64,000 nucleotides of DNA from Gnetum montanum (Eukaryota; Streptophyta; Gnetopsida; Gnetales; Gnetaceae), in NCBI GenBank assembly GCA_015680685.1, contig MNCI01002105.1:124001-188000 (forward strand), written 5' to 3'. The translations under genes and the position numbers were made by a program. This document shows positions 35,741 through 46,450 of this stretch, piece after piece. The first letter of the stretch is position 1, and every line of letters begins with the position of its first letter. Under the pieces are notes generated by a model that saw only the letters and a list, made by a program, of their open reading frames with translations, ran no database searches and had not been told where the DNA came from.

Positions 35741-36426
35741 TGATGAGTGGTAAGGTACCCCTACACTCAACCATACGAATATGAGCATGTACGCATGATT
35801 TGGTCAAACTCTATAGACAGACTAGTTGTGGTATCTAGATAGTTACATGTTGATCACAGTTCGCTGTCTTTCCACCTAAACTAGTATTTACTTTGTCATG
35901 TATGGTTTAATCCAGAGTGAGGTGAATGGTGGGATCCTAAAATAATGCTACTCCTAGAGATGATGGAGAACAATCTTAATTAAGGTAATAGACCATGGAA
36001 AATGAAATCTATGCTATCCTAAGTGTGATGAGCATCCATCCTTAATCATTCGTATGCATCTTGTACCTTGTGTACTACTTTTGGGATTACCAAGCACACA
36101 TTACTTGAGCANGATTAACATGAAATGAGTACAGCTTAATCATAAACATTTAAGCATAACTACTTGGTAACCCAATAGCGTATCTAGGAGTGCTCAAGTA
36201 ATGTGTGCTTGGTAATCCCAAAAGTAGTACACAAGGTACAAGATGCATACGAATGATTAAGGATGGATGCTCATCACACTTAGGATAGCATAGATTTCAT
36301 TTTCCATGGTCTATTACCTTAATTAAGATTGTTCTCCATCATCTCTAGGAGTAGCATTATTTTAGGATCCCACCATTCACCTCACTCTGGATTAAACCAT
36401 ACATNCTGACAAACCACAATATATCA
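35741..36426 (-). repeat. 5' LTR of element 2, incomplete and mis-assembled
   Basis: 35,741-36,111 matches the start of the left LTR (27,520 onward). 36,406-36,426 is the true outer end: its sense strand TGATATATTGTGGTTTG matches TGATGAATCGTGGTTTG of the other LTR. Between the two Ns sits a reversed 292-bp piece of the same LTR, so the middle of this LTR is missing. Confidence 0.9.
36112..36405. other. Assembly artefact: reversed LTR piece between two single-N gaps
   Basis: Bases 36,191-36,404 are the reverse complement of 35,898-36,111 over 214 positions. The segment is bounded by N at 36,112 and 36,405. Its other 78 bases, reverse-complemented, extend the LTR in step with 27,890-27,970. 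It is therefore the next LTR piece placed backwards, not a biological inverted repeat. Confidence 0.93.
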
Positions 36427-37601
36427 ACACCCATTATCAACATATCAAATATTGTTGTTGTTGCCAACATCTGGTACCTTTGTAAAGATTAGAAGTTGAT
36501 CTTTCTCCTTTTCAATATAAAACAATTGGTCACCTTTTTATTGATCCTTTTGTTGATCTTCATGTTCTATAATTTTTTCTTTACCTTTCTTTTCATACTT
36601 CATTCTAGACTAACATTTTGAAGTATTGTGGGTGTTGGTACCAAAAAAATCACAATTCTTACTTTCCTTTGTTTGATTTGATCTTCCACAACCATGACCT
36701 CCAAGTCTGCTATGACCATGTCCACATCCTCTAAATGAGGATCTGCCTAAGGATTGTTGATTTTGATTTTGATTGAACTTCCTCTAAAATTGTACTTAAA
36801 ATGCATTTATTGTTGATTCCTCATGATCAAAAATCCTTTGCTCATATGTCCTTAAGCTTCCTATGAGCTCAACCATGATTATTCTATCAAGATCTCTTGC
36901 TTCTTCAATAGCCACAATGACAAGATCATATCGTCTAGTTACACTTTGAAGGATCTTTTCAATAGCACACCTTTCTTCAAGCATTTCTCCACAAGATCAA
37001 AGTTCATTTTGAAGCTATTGAAATCAACTGATGTATTGATCAAGATTCTTTGAATTTAGCATGCACAAAGATTTAAAATCTTTCATTAATACTTGTAACT
37101 TGACACCACAAACTTTTGATGATTCCTTGTATGTAATCTATAGTGCATCCCATGTAGCTTTGCTAATTTGATGCATGATAATTTTAGAAAATATTATCAC
37201 ATCTAACCCATATTAAATGATGAATAATGCTTTTGCATCTTTCTTACAAAGCTCCTTGACTTAATTCTTTTGTTCTTCCTTCAAGGCTTGAAACGTTTCT
37301 TGATCAACATCTTTAAATCCATTTTCAACAAAATCCCACAAATCTTGTGAGATAAAAAATGCCTACATCTTGATTGCCCAATACTCATAATTCTCTCCAT
37401 TGAAGATAGGAACTTAGAGAGATACAAATTAGTGATTTTCAGCCATTTTGGAGAGATCTGTTGGCAAGAATATGAACTAAGCTACTCTAATACCAAATGA
37501 AGAATCTAAAGGGCCTTGGATTTATGATCTAAGATAAAAGGAAATAAAGAACTTAGTTATAACAAACACACTCTTATGAAACTCTCTTAAATTCTCTTAC
37601 T
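36427..37601 (-). pseudogene. gag: Ty1/copia gag and 5' leader, right of element 2
   Basis: This is the upstream part of the copia element whose pol lies at 24,905-27,519. A primer site TGGTATTAGAG, a one-base change from the initiator-Met form TGGTATCAGAG, is at about 37,483-37,497, and the beginning of the 5' LTR is at 37,498-37,601. Gag includes LEERCAIEKILQSVTRRYDL and VAIEEARDLDRIIMVELIGS at 36,984-36,800, a Gly/Arg-rich stretch, and a zinc-knuckle remnant (NCDFFGTNTHNTSKC) near 36,640 with one Cys lost. It runs into the protease at 36,440 (YVDNGC), where element 2 interrupts it. The other half of the motif (CSNHMT) is at 27,514. Confidence 0.88.
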
Positions 37602-38692
37602 TGTGTCAATTGAAAACTTCGGTGGCTGGAACATCAAGAGGTTAGCGGACATACAGCCTAACCCTGAGTCTATTTGAGGGCTATGCTGGAAATGGAGATG
37701 GGGTGCCCTAAATGGTCTTGTCGATTGAATAAATACATTGCCAGTTGTAATTGGGGTAATGGGTGCAACTGAGGGGTGGCATGGTTAGTTGAAATGCAAA
37801 TACAAACAACGTGAAGTGGAGCTAGGTGTCAAAGCAATTTTTCATGGTGCTAAGTGTAGAGCATAGCCACAAAATGGGGGAAAGTGTAGCCAAGGGTTTC
37901 GACCGAAACAAGGGTGTCAACCTGCAGAGACTACTGCTTAAGCATAGTACAATGTGATGATGCATGAAAAAGTGTGAAAAGATGCAAGAAAATGTTAGAA
38001 ATGGGAGAGAGAAATGGAACACCACCCCAAATGGGAGCATAGTTAACTCCAAAAGGATCTCAGAAGGTACATAGTGTATAATAGGCATAGTGGGCGCATA
38101 GTCATAGTCTTGGTGGTGTCGAGTCGTGAAGTCTAGTGCTTGTTGTAATGAACCGTGCCTACTAGGTTGGTTGCCGTGGTGTACTGTGTAGTGTTCTGTA
38201 GGGCTACAATGGGGCTGCAGTGTATCGCATGGTGCAAGGATGCCTATTTGCTGGTGTGGTGTGCTCTAGGTCTTGTTCACCCACGAAGCTAAGTGCTAAG
38301 ATGCCAAGATGCCAAAATGCCAAATGAAAGTGCCAACTGTCCACCCATAAAATGTTGGGACATAGGGGTATTTATAGGGCTAGGGTTAGCCCAAAAAGCA
38401 GATTGGGTGCCATGTGGTAGTGCAGTAGGTGGGACTATGAGAAAAATTCAAAAAATTTTCTAAGTCCAAAGGTGACCAGAAAAGTTTGAAAATTTTTCTA
38501 GCTCTAGCTGCTACGCTCACCCTATGCTACACGTAGGATGAATAACTTAGCAGTTTGAAAATTTTTTGCAAAATTGGTAGTTGGAGCTAACTACACTAAA
38601 CACTTAGAAAATTTTGGGCAAAGTGTCACCATTTTGACACTTAGCCAAATTTATAGTCAAGAAGCCGAGACCTAAAATTTTGTGGTGTTTCA
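37602..38692 (-). repeat. 3' LTR of element 3
   Basis: It matches 44,594-45,609 with many substitutions and small indels, so the insertion is old. A purine-rich AAAGATGGG tract abuts it on the sense strand at about 38,697-38,705. It contains GCTGCTACGCTCACC near 38,507. Confidence 0.88.
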
Positions 38693-40790
38693 ATGACCCA
38701 TCTTTGTTGATGTCTGGAGGAATGGCTCGAGAGACATCGATAAAGAATTGCAAAACATCATAGCAAATGTGGCACCAACATCACTTGTTGATACTAGATC
38801 AGGTGTTGTTCCACCATGTTTAGGAGTGTTGTGGATAAGGGTATGCAGGGCAAAGTGTGTAGGCAATGTGCTAGGGAGATGAAATACAAGTTGAGGAAAT
38901 AAAATGCAAACAGTGTATCCTAATGTAAGATGCAAAGTTAGCATGGCTAACAATGACCATGGCATGAAGTGGCTTACCATTGAAACATTTACCTCTCATC
39001 GGAGTGCTCATGAGATAGTCAAAGTTAATCCAAGGCTAGGCTGGTTGCAAAGCTACAACATTGTTAATTTGCTTGATGATGTGCTTTTTCCCATTTTCTT
39101 TTTTTTTTTTTCAATTTTTGCTTTTTTTTTTGATTTGTTGTGAGGTGAACCCTCATTAGGTTTGACTTACTGCTAAATGTTAGTTTCAAGGTGTGGGCCA
39201 TTGAGTAGATGGGCTTTGCCTTGATGCAACCGCATTGTGTCTATAGGATAGGTGTTTCCTCCTTAGGATGAGTTGTGTTACATTTTCTTAGGCCTTGAAT
39301 TGCCAACAAAGGCTCCCCATGAGATGATTTGCATTATGGTATGTGAATGTAAGAGTGCATGTGCATAGGTTGGAATGAGATGAGGGGGATGTGCAATCTT
39401 CAACAGCTTTGCTAGCTCAATCATGCACATCAGAGTGATATGGCAACTTGTCGCTACGATGAGATGCATCTTTGCATTACTGCCTTCGTGGCTTCTTCCT
39501 ACAAACACAACTCTGAGAAGACAAGAAAACCACAAAACGTAAAATGCAAGTGCAAATGCCAGATGTGAAGATGCTATAAGTTTTGGATGTAAAGATGTTG
39601 CAAATGTGTCAAATGTTGCACTAGTTGCAAATGCTAGGGAAGCTAGTGAAAGTGCTAAGGCAATGATGTTGCAAGTTCTCTAAAGGTTGCATTGATGGTA
39701 GGTGTTCCAAAATATCAGTAGAATGGTGGGAGGTGATGATGTTGTGAATGTGCGAACCTAGTTTAAGGTCCTGTAAGTTCGTGAACCTAGTTTAAGATCT
39801 TGGAAGACCATGGGATGCTAGTTTATAATCCTAGCAGACTATTGGGTGCTAATTTAACATCATAGTGGATGAGTTGTTGTGCTAGTTTAACGTCATGACC
39901 CAAGGATGATTTGTACGAGTTTATAGTCATAGTGGATTGTTGTGCTAGTTTATAGTCATAATGGACTATCTATGCCATTTTTTTGCATCATGGTGGATGA
40001 GTGCTTACCTTGCTTGTGTGAGGTGCAATGCTGCATGCGTAGTCATGCTGTGTGCCTACAAGATCCTACAAAAATCAACTAGAAAAACAACATCAAGTAG
40101 CACTTGTCATAAATAGAGTTAAAATGCACAAATAAAATGAATGCAATGCAAAAAGCAATAGTTTTAGGTTGTTTTAGGCCATGGGATAGTTTAAGGCCTT
40201 TTCAGGCCACAACAATAATTTAAGGTCATTTTGGGCCATCACTAATTTAAGGAATGTTTAGGCCATGTGTTTTTGTAGTATTATGATTATTTTTATTTCT
40301 ATGTGTTTTTGATGTTTTTCAAATGCAATGTGTAAGCTAAGTGGATGTATGCATAAACAAAGTAGAAATATGTAAAAAAAGTGAAGCAGTGTGTAAACTA
40401 AAAAAGTAGGTGAAATGTAAATGCATGAACAAATGCAACATAAGAAAAAACAAAAAATGAATGGCTCATAGAGGCAAGGGGTAAGTAGGCGCTTAGCATG
40501 TTTTTGGCCAAGGAATAGTCTTAGTCACATAGTTGCTTCCTAACTGGGTATGGATTAGGAGGCATGCATGGCTTAGGACCCTCTGGGAGGCTATTGGATT
40601 CAATTGCTCATTTGAGTATGTTAGCCTTATATGTTGTGTTGGTTGCCTTAGATGCATCACCAAAAAAATCCACCTTTGACACTTACTCCATGCCTATGTT
40701 GTGGATAGCTGGAGAGGAGGCGTTATCACCGTGGATGATAACTTGACCACCTTTGTATGTAAGTTGGACTTCTTGGTGGATGGGAGAGGA
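38693..40790. other. Element 3 3' internal region, no reverse transcriptase or integrase
   Basis: Just after the protease a short stretch still reads like pol (SPIHQEVQLTYKGGQVII, about 40,780-40,720), then coding sense is lost. 39,755-39,990 and 40,170-40,265 carry repeated CTAGTTTAAGGTC / TTTAAGGCC units, the shared motif in minus orientation. A poly-T stretch lies at 39,098-39,132. Confidence 0.7.
39755..40265 (-). repeat. GACCTTAAACTAG motif clusters in the element 3 3' region
   Basis: At least six copies at 39,755-39,990 (for example CCTAGTTTAAGGTCCTG and CTAGTTTATAATCC) and four shorter relatives at 40,170-40,265. On the sense strand they read GACCTTAAACTAG, as in element 1. Confidence 0.75.
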
Positions 40791-43700
40791 GATGACCTAT
40801 AGTTGAGCTAGCCAAGGCCTACCCAAGATTAGGTTGAAGCTTGGCATCTCCTCTATGATAGTGAAATCTGCGTTGGTGGGAAATTTTTCTCCTACCATGA
40901 AGGCTAATCTGATTTTACCCTTAACAATGACACATGATCCGTTGAAGGATTTTAGACATGCGACTTGGGTTGGCCTAATTTCGTCTACCAAGCCTAGCTT
41001 GTCAATGATGGAGTGTAGAACTATGTTTGTTATTGCACCATCATCAATATGCACTCTATGGATTGTGCATTGCCCAACACATATGCTAATGGACAATGGA
41101 GCTGTAGTGACCTCCTCTCATTTTGGGTTGACCTTAACTGCATTGTCGTGAAACTCTAAGGATGTTGAACTTGATTCCTATAGTGTAGGGGGCAACATCA
41201 TTACATGGATGGTATTCTCATCTATAGGTATGTTCTCTATAACAAGAATGAAGGCCAACATTTAGGCCAACGCTTGGCGATGAGTAGATGAGGTCATGAC
41301 CAGGTCATATAAGCTCAATGTTGTGTTCTTTTGTTGAGCATTTGTTTCACCTGGGTTAGTGTAGATACAAGGTCCTTATCGTCAGCTGTTGTGTTGGACT
41401 TGACTTCCTCCATGTGGCTTGAGAGATGGACCTCTCATGGCGGGGACTTGGGCTTAGGTTGCTTGGCTTGCTTGGGGGCAAGGGCCTTAGTGTTTGGTTG
41501 TTGCTTGCTAGTTATGGCCTTTGCTTTGACCATGGGGGTTGTGAGGTGCTTGTTCATCCTCTCGTGTTGCCATTTGGTAGGCCTACTTAGGTTGCTAGTG
41601 GGATTAGCCCTCAAAGGAGGAGAGATTGAGACATTACCCACTATTGGGCTTCGGGTAGGTGAGGGGTCATCATGTTATGGCATCCTTATGATAAATGATG
41701 GTTTAGGAGTTGTTGTAGGCCCAACTCGTTGTGGGACCTTGATGATGAAAGGTTGCTTAGTGGTTGTTGTTGCTACATCATGCTAGTTTAACGTCTTAGT
41801 GGATGATTGGTTTCGTTGCCAATTTAACGTCTTAGAGGATGATTGCTATGGAACCTTGATCACAAAGGGTGTTGTGGGTGCTTGAGGTGGCACTTTGATA
41901 ACAAAGGAAGGCCTCTTGTTTGTGGAGGTTTAGGGGATCCTTGCCTTGCTAGGAGGCACGTAGATCAAAAAAGGTTGTTGCATAGGTTTAGACTTGCCAC
42001 CTACGCTAATGGAGTTTATCACATAGGTGGCATCATCTACATTGGATTGGCTCACTATCTCAAGCACCAGTTGGCCCCGTTCTATCATTCTTTGTAGATT
42101 ATCTTGCAAAGCACGACAGTTGTTCATATTATGACCAAACATTTAGTGGTAATGATAATATTGGTCTAGCTTGAAGTGTTGTGGAGCTAGGGGCTCGTTT
42201 GGTACTGCTAAGGTGGGATTCCTTAGTAGTTCACAGTACTTGTCATGTTTTTGATAGGTAATCTCTGATACATGTTTGTATTGGATTTGCCTAGCTTTTA
42301 AGAGTTTCTCTAGCAATTCAAAGGATTCCATCAGTAGTGGTGTATACTTTGAGTGATCCTTGCTCTCAAAGTTGTTCCTTGGGTTGACCCCTACCAAAGT
42401 ATGCGAGTTGGCACTAGAGTTAGTGGCTTTGTGAGCTGGGGCCTTGGGCTACTTAGCCATCAGGCCTCAGTTGATTTCTTTTGTGCTTGTGGCCACTATT
42501 GCCATTGTTGCATTTTCCTTATGCACATGTTATTTTCTGGAGGCCATGTAGGTTAGGTCATTACTAGCTTGTGCTACCTCCTCTATACCCTTCGTTTGGG
42601 AAAAGTCTTGGCTAAGAGACTTTGGGACTAGGTAATATAGTTTGGACTTGATGAAGTCATTAACTACACCCTTGAAGATGGCTAGTAGATGCATCTCTAC
42701 TAGGGGTTCACACATTTCTTTTAATGTAGCACTTCAACATTGGAGAAATTTTGGCACAAGCTCTAGGGGCCCCTACTTAACCTGCATGAGTTTGTCAAGG
42801 GTTGCTTCAAGCTTTAGGTTGTACTTGAAATGTGTCACAAACTAGCTTATGAGGTCCTCCAAAGAAGATATTGAGGCCTTGGGTAGCACAAGATACCAGT
42901 CTAAGGTCTTGCCAATGAGTGACATGGGGAACACACGCATGATGGCATGTGACCAAGCTTGAAGGAGCAGGCACTTGGATGGAAATGTGACCAAGTGTGC
43001 ATTAGGGTTCCCTTTGCCATTGTACTTGGTGAGTTGAGGTAGCTAGACCCTAGTTGGAAGTGTTAGGGGTGGGACTATAGGACTTATGGGGTCATCTTAG
43101 TAGAAGCCCACCACCTTGCCGATTTCGGTGGAGGTAGCTTTGACTTGGTTAATCTCCTCCATCAAAATTTGGATTAGCTAGAATGCCTGATCCAAGCTTG
43201 GGGATGTGCCAATTGGTTGCATTAGTTGGGCTTACGTTGGTTGTATAATGTAGGGTTAGATTGTTGGTTGTAGAGTTTTCCAGTTTAATATCATAGCAGA
43301 TGGGCATTGCCATTTTAACATCATGGTAGACTAGAGTTGCTAGTTTAATGTCGTAGTAGATGGGTATTGCTAGTGTAACATCATAGCAAATGGTTGTTGC
43401 TAGTTTAACGTCGTAGAAAATGGGTTTAGTTGATGTGTTGGGTGAGCGATGGGCATGGTGATCAAGGTAGGCCACACACGAGTGGGTTGGACAGACATTG
43501 TGAGCATCGATGAGATAGGCGAGACATAGGATGCCTGAATCATATGGGGCTAGGAGGTGGCCTCTATGTGAGTATGGGGTTGGACAACTACAACGGTCAC
43601 TCAAAAGGAAGGCTAAATTGGCATGGTTACCATCTCAAAGAGGATAGGTGGACCGAACCAAGGAGGGATTGTATTACGGAGTGGTTATTGGAAGATGGTT

Positions 43701-44060
43701 TAGAGGGGGCTCTCGCATTTAGAGTAGGTCTCAAACACATCTTCCTCCTCCTGTGAGGCTTTCTTGTAGGTTGTCCCTGCATCATGCTCATTTGAACAAA
43801 TGAGTTGGAACAATAGTTGGTTGTAGGACTTTGTGAGTGGAATTATGTCGAATAAGGAGGGGTTGTACTCCCATATGTCTTAGTGGACTAGTTTGTAGTT
43901 CTATTTTGCCTCCAAGTCAAGGCAATCCACTAGTAATCCTACTTGGATTTTGACACAAAAAAAATTGTATTGTTCATGGCTTAGTGCGACATGCTTTGGG
44001 TGGATCTTGGTGTCAAATGTGTTAGACATAGACGTGGAAGGTTGATTTAAATTCATGTTC
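40750..44060 (-). pseudogene. gag-pro: gag-protease of element 3 (Tat-like)
   Basis: The gag core lies at about 42,970-42,530: MRVFPMSLIGKTLDWYLVLP, HFKYNLKLEATLDKLMQVK and CEPLVEMHLLAIFKGVVNDF. The end-of-gag segment is at 42,142-41,930 (FGHNMNNCRALQDNLQRMIE), usual just before the protease in plant gypsy elements. The retropepsin is at 41,096-40,797, with VHIDDGAITNIVLHSIIDKL, where DDGA replaces the normal D-S/T-G active site, and the flap partner FNLILGRPWLAQL. Upstream, 43,430-43,280 encodes a run of YDIKLAT-type repeats. Many in-frame stops show it is dead. Confidence 0.85.
43280..43430 (-). repeat. YDVKLAT-encoding tandem motif in element 3
   Basis: Five units of about 33 bases with GCTACGACGTTAAACTAGC-like cores read FYDVKLATT, CYDVTLAIP, YYDIKLATL, YHDVKMAMP and CYDIKLE. 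The same motif and peptide occur after integrase in element 1. Confidence 0.8.
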
Positions 44061-44329
44061 ACATATTGGGTTATGAGTGTTTCTATTTACAAAAAATAGC
44101 TAACTCTAAAAATTGCAGAAAAATGCCTAAGTTTGTCGATAGTAGAAAAATGGCTAAGTATAAAAATGTAGAAAAACAGCTAAGTGTAAAAATGTAGGAA
44201 AATGGCTAAGTATGCAAACTATAAAAAATTTACTAAGTGTATAATTATAGAAAATTTGCTAAGTATGAAATTGCAAAAATTTGGCTAAGTATGAAAATGC
44301 AAAAAAAAAAAAAAATGCTAACTATGAAA

Positions 44330-44593
44330 AGTGTTGAAAATGGCTAACTCTAGTGCTATGCTCGCTACACTAGAGCTGGCTATGCTCTCTATGCTGAGAG
44401 ATAGCTATGCTCTCCTGAGCATTCGAAATTTTGGTTAAGTGCCAAAGATTTGCTTTGGCTTTTGTCTAATGGGGTTCCAGGGGAATTGATGACGGGGCCC
44501 AACCTACACCCATTGATGGTGGAGAGAGAATATGGGACAAAAATCATAAAATGCATAAGGAAATGGTGAGGCCCTCTTTCTAGCATCAAAAAC
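44330..44593. other. Element 3 leader with primer-site candidate and palindromes
   Basis: Next to the 5' LTR the sense strand reads TGATGCTAGAAAGAGGGCC (about 44,588-44,570), a likely decayed primer-binding site; the tRNA is not certain. 44,345-44,410 has inverted repeats built from GCTATGCTC, CGCTACACTAG and GAGCATAGC. Confidence 0.5.
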
Positions 44594-45609
44594 TGTAACG
44601 AATAAAAACATCGGTGGTGGAATCACTAAGGGGTCAACGAATGCATAACCTTAACCTTGCCTCTGTGTAAGGGCCTTACTGGAAACGAAGGTAGAACACC
44701 CTAAATAGTCTTGTCAATGGAATAGGAACTTTGTTAGTTGCAATTAGGGGAATTGCGTGCAACTAGGGGGTGGCATGGTTTTCCAAAATGCAAATGCAAA
44801 CAACATGAAATGGAGCTAAGTGTCAAAGCGGTGTTTCACGGTGCTAAATGTAGAGTGTAGCCATAGAATGGGGGCAAGTGTAGCCAAGTGTTTTGACTAA
44901 AATGAGGGTGTTAACCTACGGAGACTAATGCTTGAGCTTAGTATAGTGTGAAGACACATGAAAAAGTGTAAAAAGATGCAAGAAAAATGTAAGAAAATGC
45001 TAGAAATGAGAGAGAGAAATGGAACACCGCCCTAAATAGGAGCATAATTAACTCCAAAAGGGTCTCAAAAGGTACACAGTGCACAATAGGAATAGTGGAA
45101 GCATAGTTATAGTATTGGTGATGTCAAGTTGTGAAGTCTAGCACTCGTTGTGATGAACCATGCCCACCAGGTTGGTCGCTATAGTGTGCCATGCGATTCT
45201 ATAGGACTGCAACAGGGCTGTAGTGTACCATGCAATGCAGGGATGCCTCTCTATCAATGTGATGTGCTCTAGGTCTCGTTTATCCATGAAGTTAAGTGCC
45301 AAGATGCCAAAATGCCAAATGCGAAATGAAAGTGCCAACTTCCCACTCCTAAAATGTTGGGGTGCAAGGGTATCTATAGGACTAGGGCTAGCCCAAAATG
45401 TGGATTAGATGCCACATGGAAGTGTAGTAGGTGGGACTACGAGAAAAATTTAGAAAATTTTCTAACTCCAGAGGTGACCAAAAAAGTTCAAAATTTTTTC
45501 GAACTCTAGTTGCTACGCTTGCCCTGTGTTACATGTTGGACGCATAACTTAGCAGTTAGAAAAAAGTTTGCAATTGAGATGTTGAGACCTGAAATTTTTT
45601 ATTGTTTCA
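44594..45609 (-). repeat. 5' LTR of element 3
   Basis: Sense begins TGAAACAATAAAAAATTTCAGG at the right end. Homologous to 37,602-38,692. It contains GTTGCTACGCTTGCCC near 45,509. Confidence 0.88.
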
Positions 45610-45884
45610 TTATTAATGAATATGTGCTACTCTAATTATATGGACCTCGATCTCCCAAGATTAGATTTGGAGAGATAAGCTTGAATCTAGGAAATCATGG
45701 AAATGATACTTAACATCTTATTTAAGGATTTTTTTAAATAAAGAATGAACTAATTATGAGATTATATAGGAATTATATGAATAGGATCTCATCTTATTTA
45801 ATATAGATTTATGGAAAAGATCTATCTAATTCCTTTGTGGAACATCTAATCATCATATTCCACATTCTTATTAGTACATTGTAC
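45610..45884 (-). repeat. Probable continuation of the copia 5' LTR beyond element 3
   Basis: Because element 3 is inserted at TTACT/TTATT, the sequence to its right should continue the LTR that starts at 37,498. It is AT-rich without coding potential. Its outer end was not found, and it merges into a plus-strand copia fragment. Confidence 0.4.
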
Positions 45885-46450
45885 ATCTTGCTCATAGTTG
45901 TTGATTTTACTAGATGTACTTGAGTGTTTTTCATGTGATACAAAATTGAAACTTATTTTTTATTAAAATCCTTTTTTACATTAATTGAAACAATTTGGTT
46001 GTAAAATCAAACGAATTTGAAGTGATAATGGTATCGAATTCAATAGGGATTCCTTTTATTAAGAAAAAGATATCAATCATCAATGTACTTGTGTTGCTAC
46101 CTTGCAACAAAATGGCATACTTAAATAAAAACATTGACATCTTATAAATGTTGCTTGAGCTTCAAGGCTTTAGATTGATCTAGCTTTACATTTTTTGGGG
46201 GAATATGTTCTCATCACTATCTATCTCATCATTTATACTTCCACACCTATTTTATCTAATTAAACCTCTCATCAAGTTCTTTTTAATTATAAACCTTTGC
46301 ATTCTCATCTTAGAGTTTTTGGATGTCTATGATATGCTAGTATATTTTTTGATAAAAAATCAAAGTTTGGTCATGTTCTTTTCTTAGTTATCCTTACATT
46401 CAAAAAGGATACAAGCTATTTGATTTGGATACTAAAAGATCATCATTGTT
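45885..46450 (+). pseudogene. Ty1/copia integrase fragment
   Basis: The plus strand reads IVVDFTRCT near 45,895, then TLIE near 45,985, ATLQQNG near 46,105 and HLRVFGCL / KSKFGHVLFLSYPY / KGYKLFDLDTKRSS at 46,300-46,450. These are the core and C-terminal part of a copia integrase (expected first motif IVDDFTR). It is broken by frameshifts and stops. Its strand is opposite to the large copia element, so it is a separate insertion. Confidence 0.82.

Larger units (their letters stand above)
27520..36426 (-). mobile_element. Element 2: non-autonomous LTR retrotransposon with gag and an auxiliary ORF, no pol
   Basis: Sense is right to left. The 5' LTR (35,741-36,426, mis-assembled) is followed by a tRNA-Asp-type primer site, gag (35,607-33,466), a non-coding spacer, an auxiliary ORF (31,323-about 28,550), a purine-rich ATGGGGGTA tract and the 3' LTR (27,520-28,382). 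Exact ACACC duplications flank it. No protease, reverse transcriptase or integrase was seen, so mobility would have depended on another element's enzymes. Its gag and LTR are shared with element 4 at 60,856 onward. Confidence 0.92.
37602..45609 (-). mobile_element. Element 3: Tat-like gag-protease LTR retrotransposon, no RT/integrase found
   Basis: Sense is right to left. Two LTRs (44,594-45,609 and 37,602-38,692) share TGAAAC...ACA ends and long collinear blocks such as GGGGTGGCATGGTT, CAAATGCAAACAAC and AAGTGCCAACT. Flanks are TTACT (37,597-37,601) and TTATT (45,610-45,614), a target duplication with one transition. The insertion lies inside the 5' LTR of the copia element. Internal sequence holds gag and a retropepsin, then about 2 kb without a gene. 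It shares the short sense motif and GCTACGCT palindromes with element 1. Confidence 0.87.

Noticed and set aside
35898-36404. Large natural palindrome or foldback element
   Set aside because: The arms are bounded by Ns and match LTR order only if the second piece is turned round, so it is an assembly error.
41331-41786. 151-codon plus-strand open frame
   Set aside because: It lies opposite the minus-strand gag-protease of element 3, has a biased Leu/Gly/Cys composition and matches nothing.
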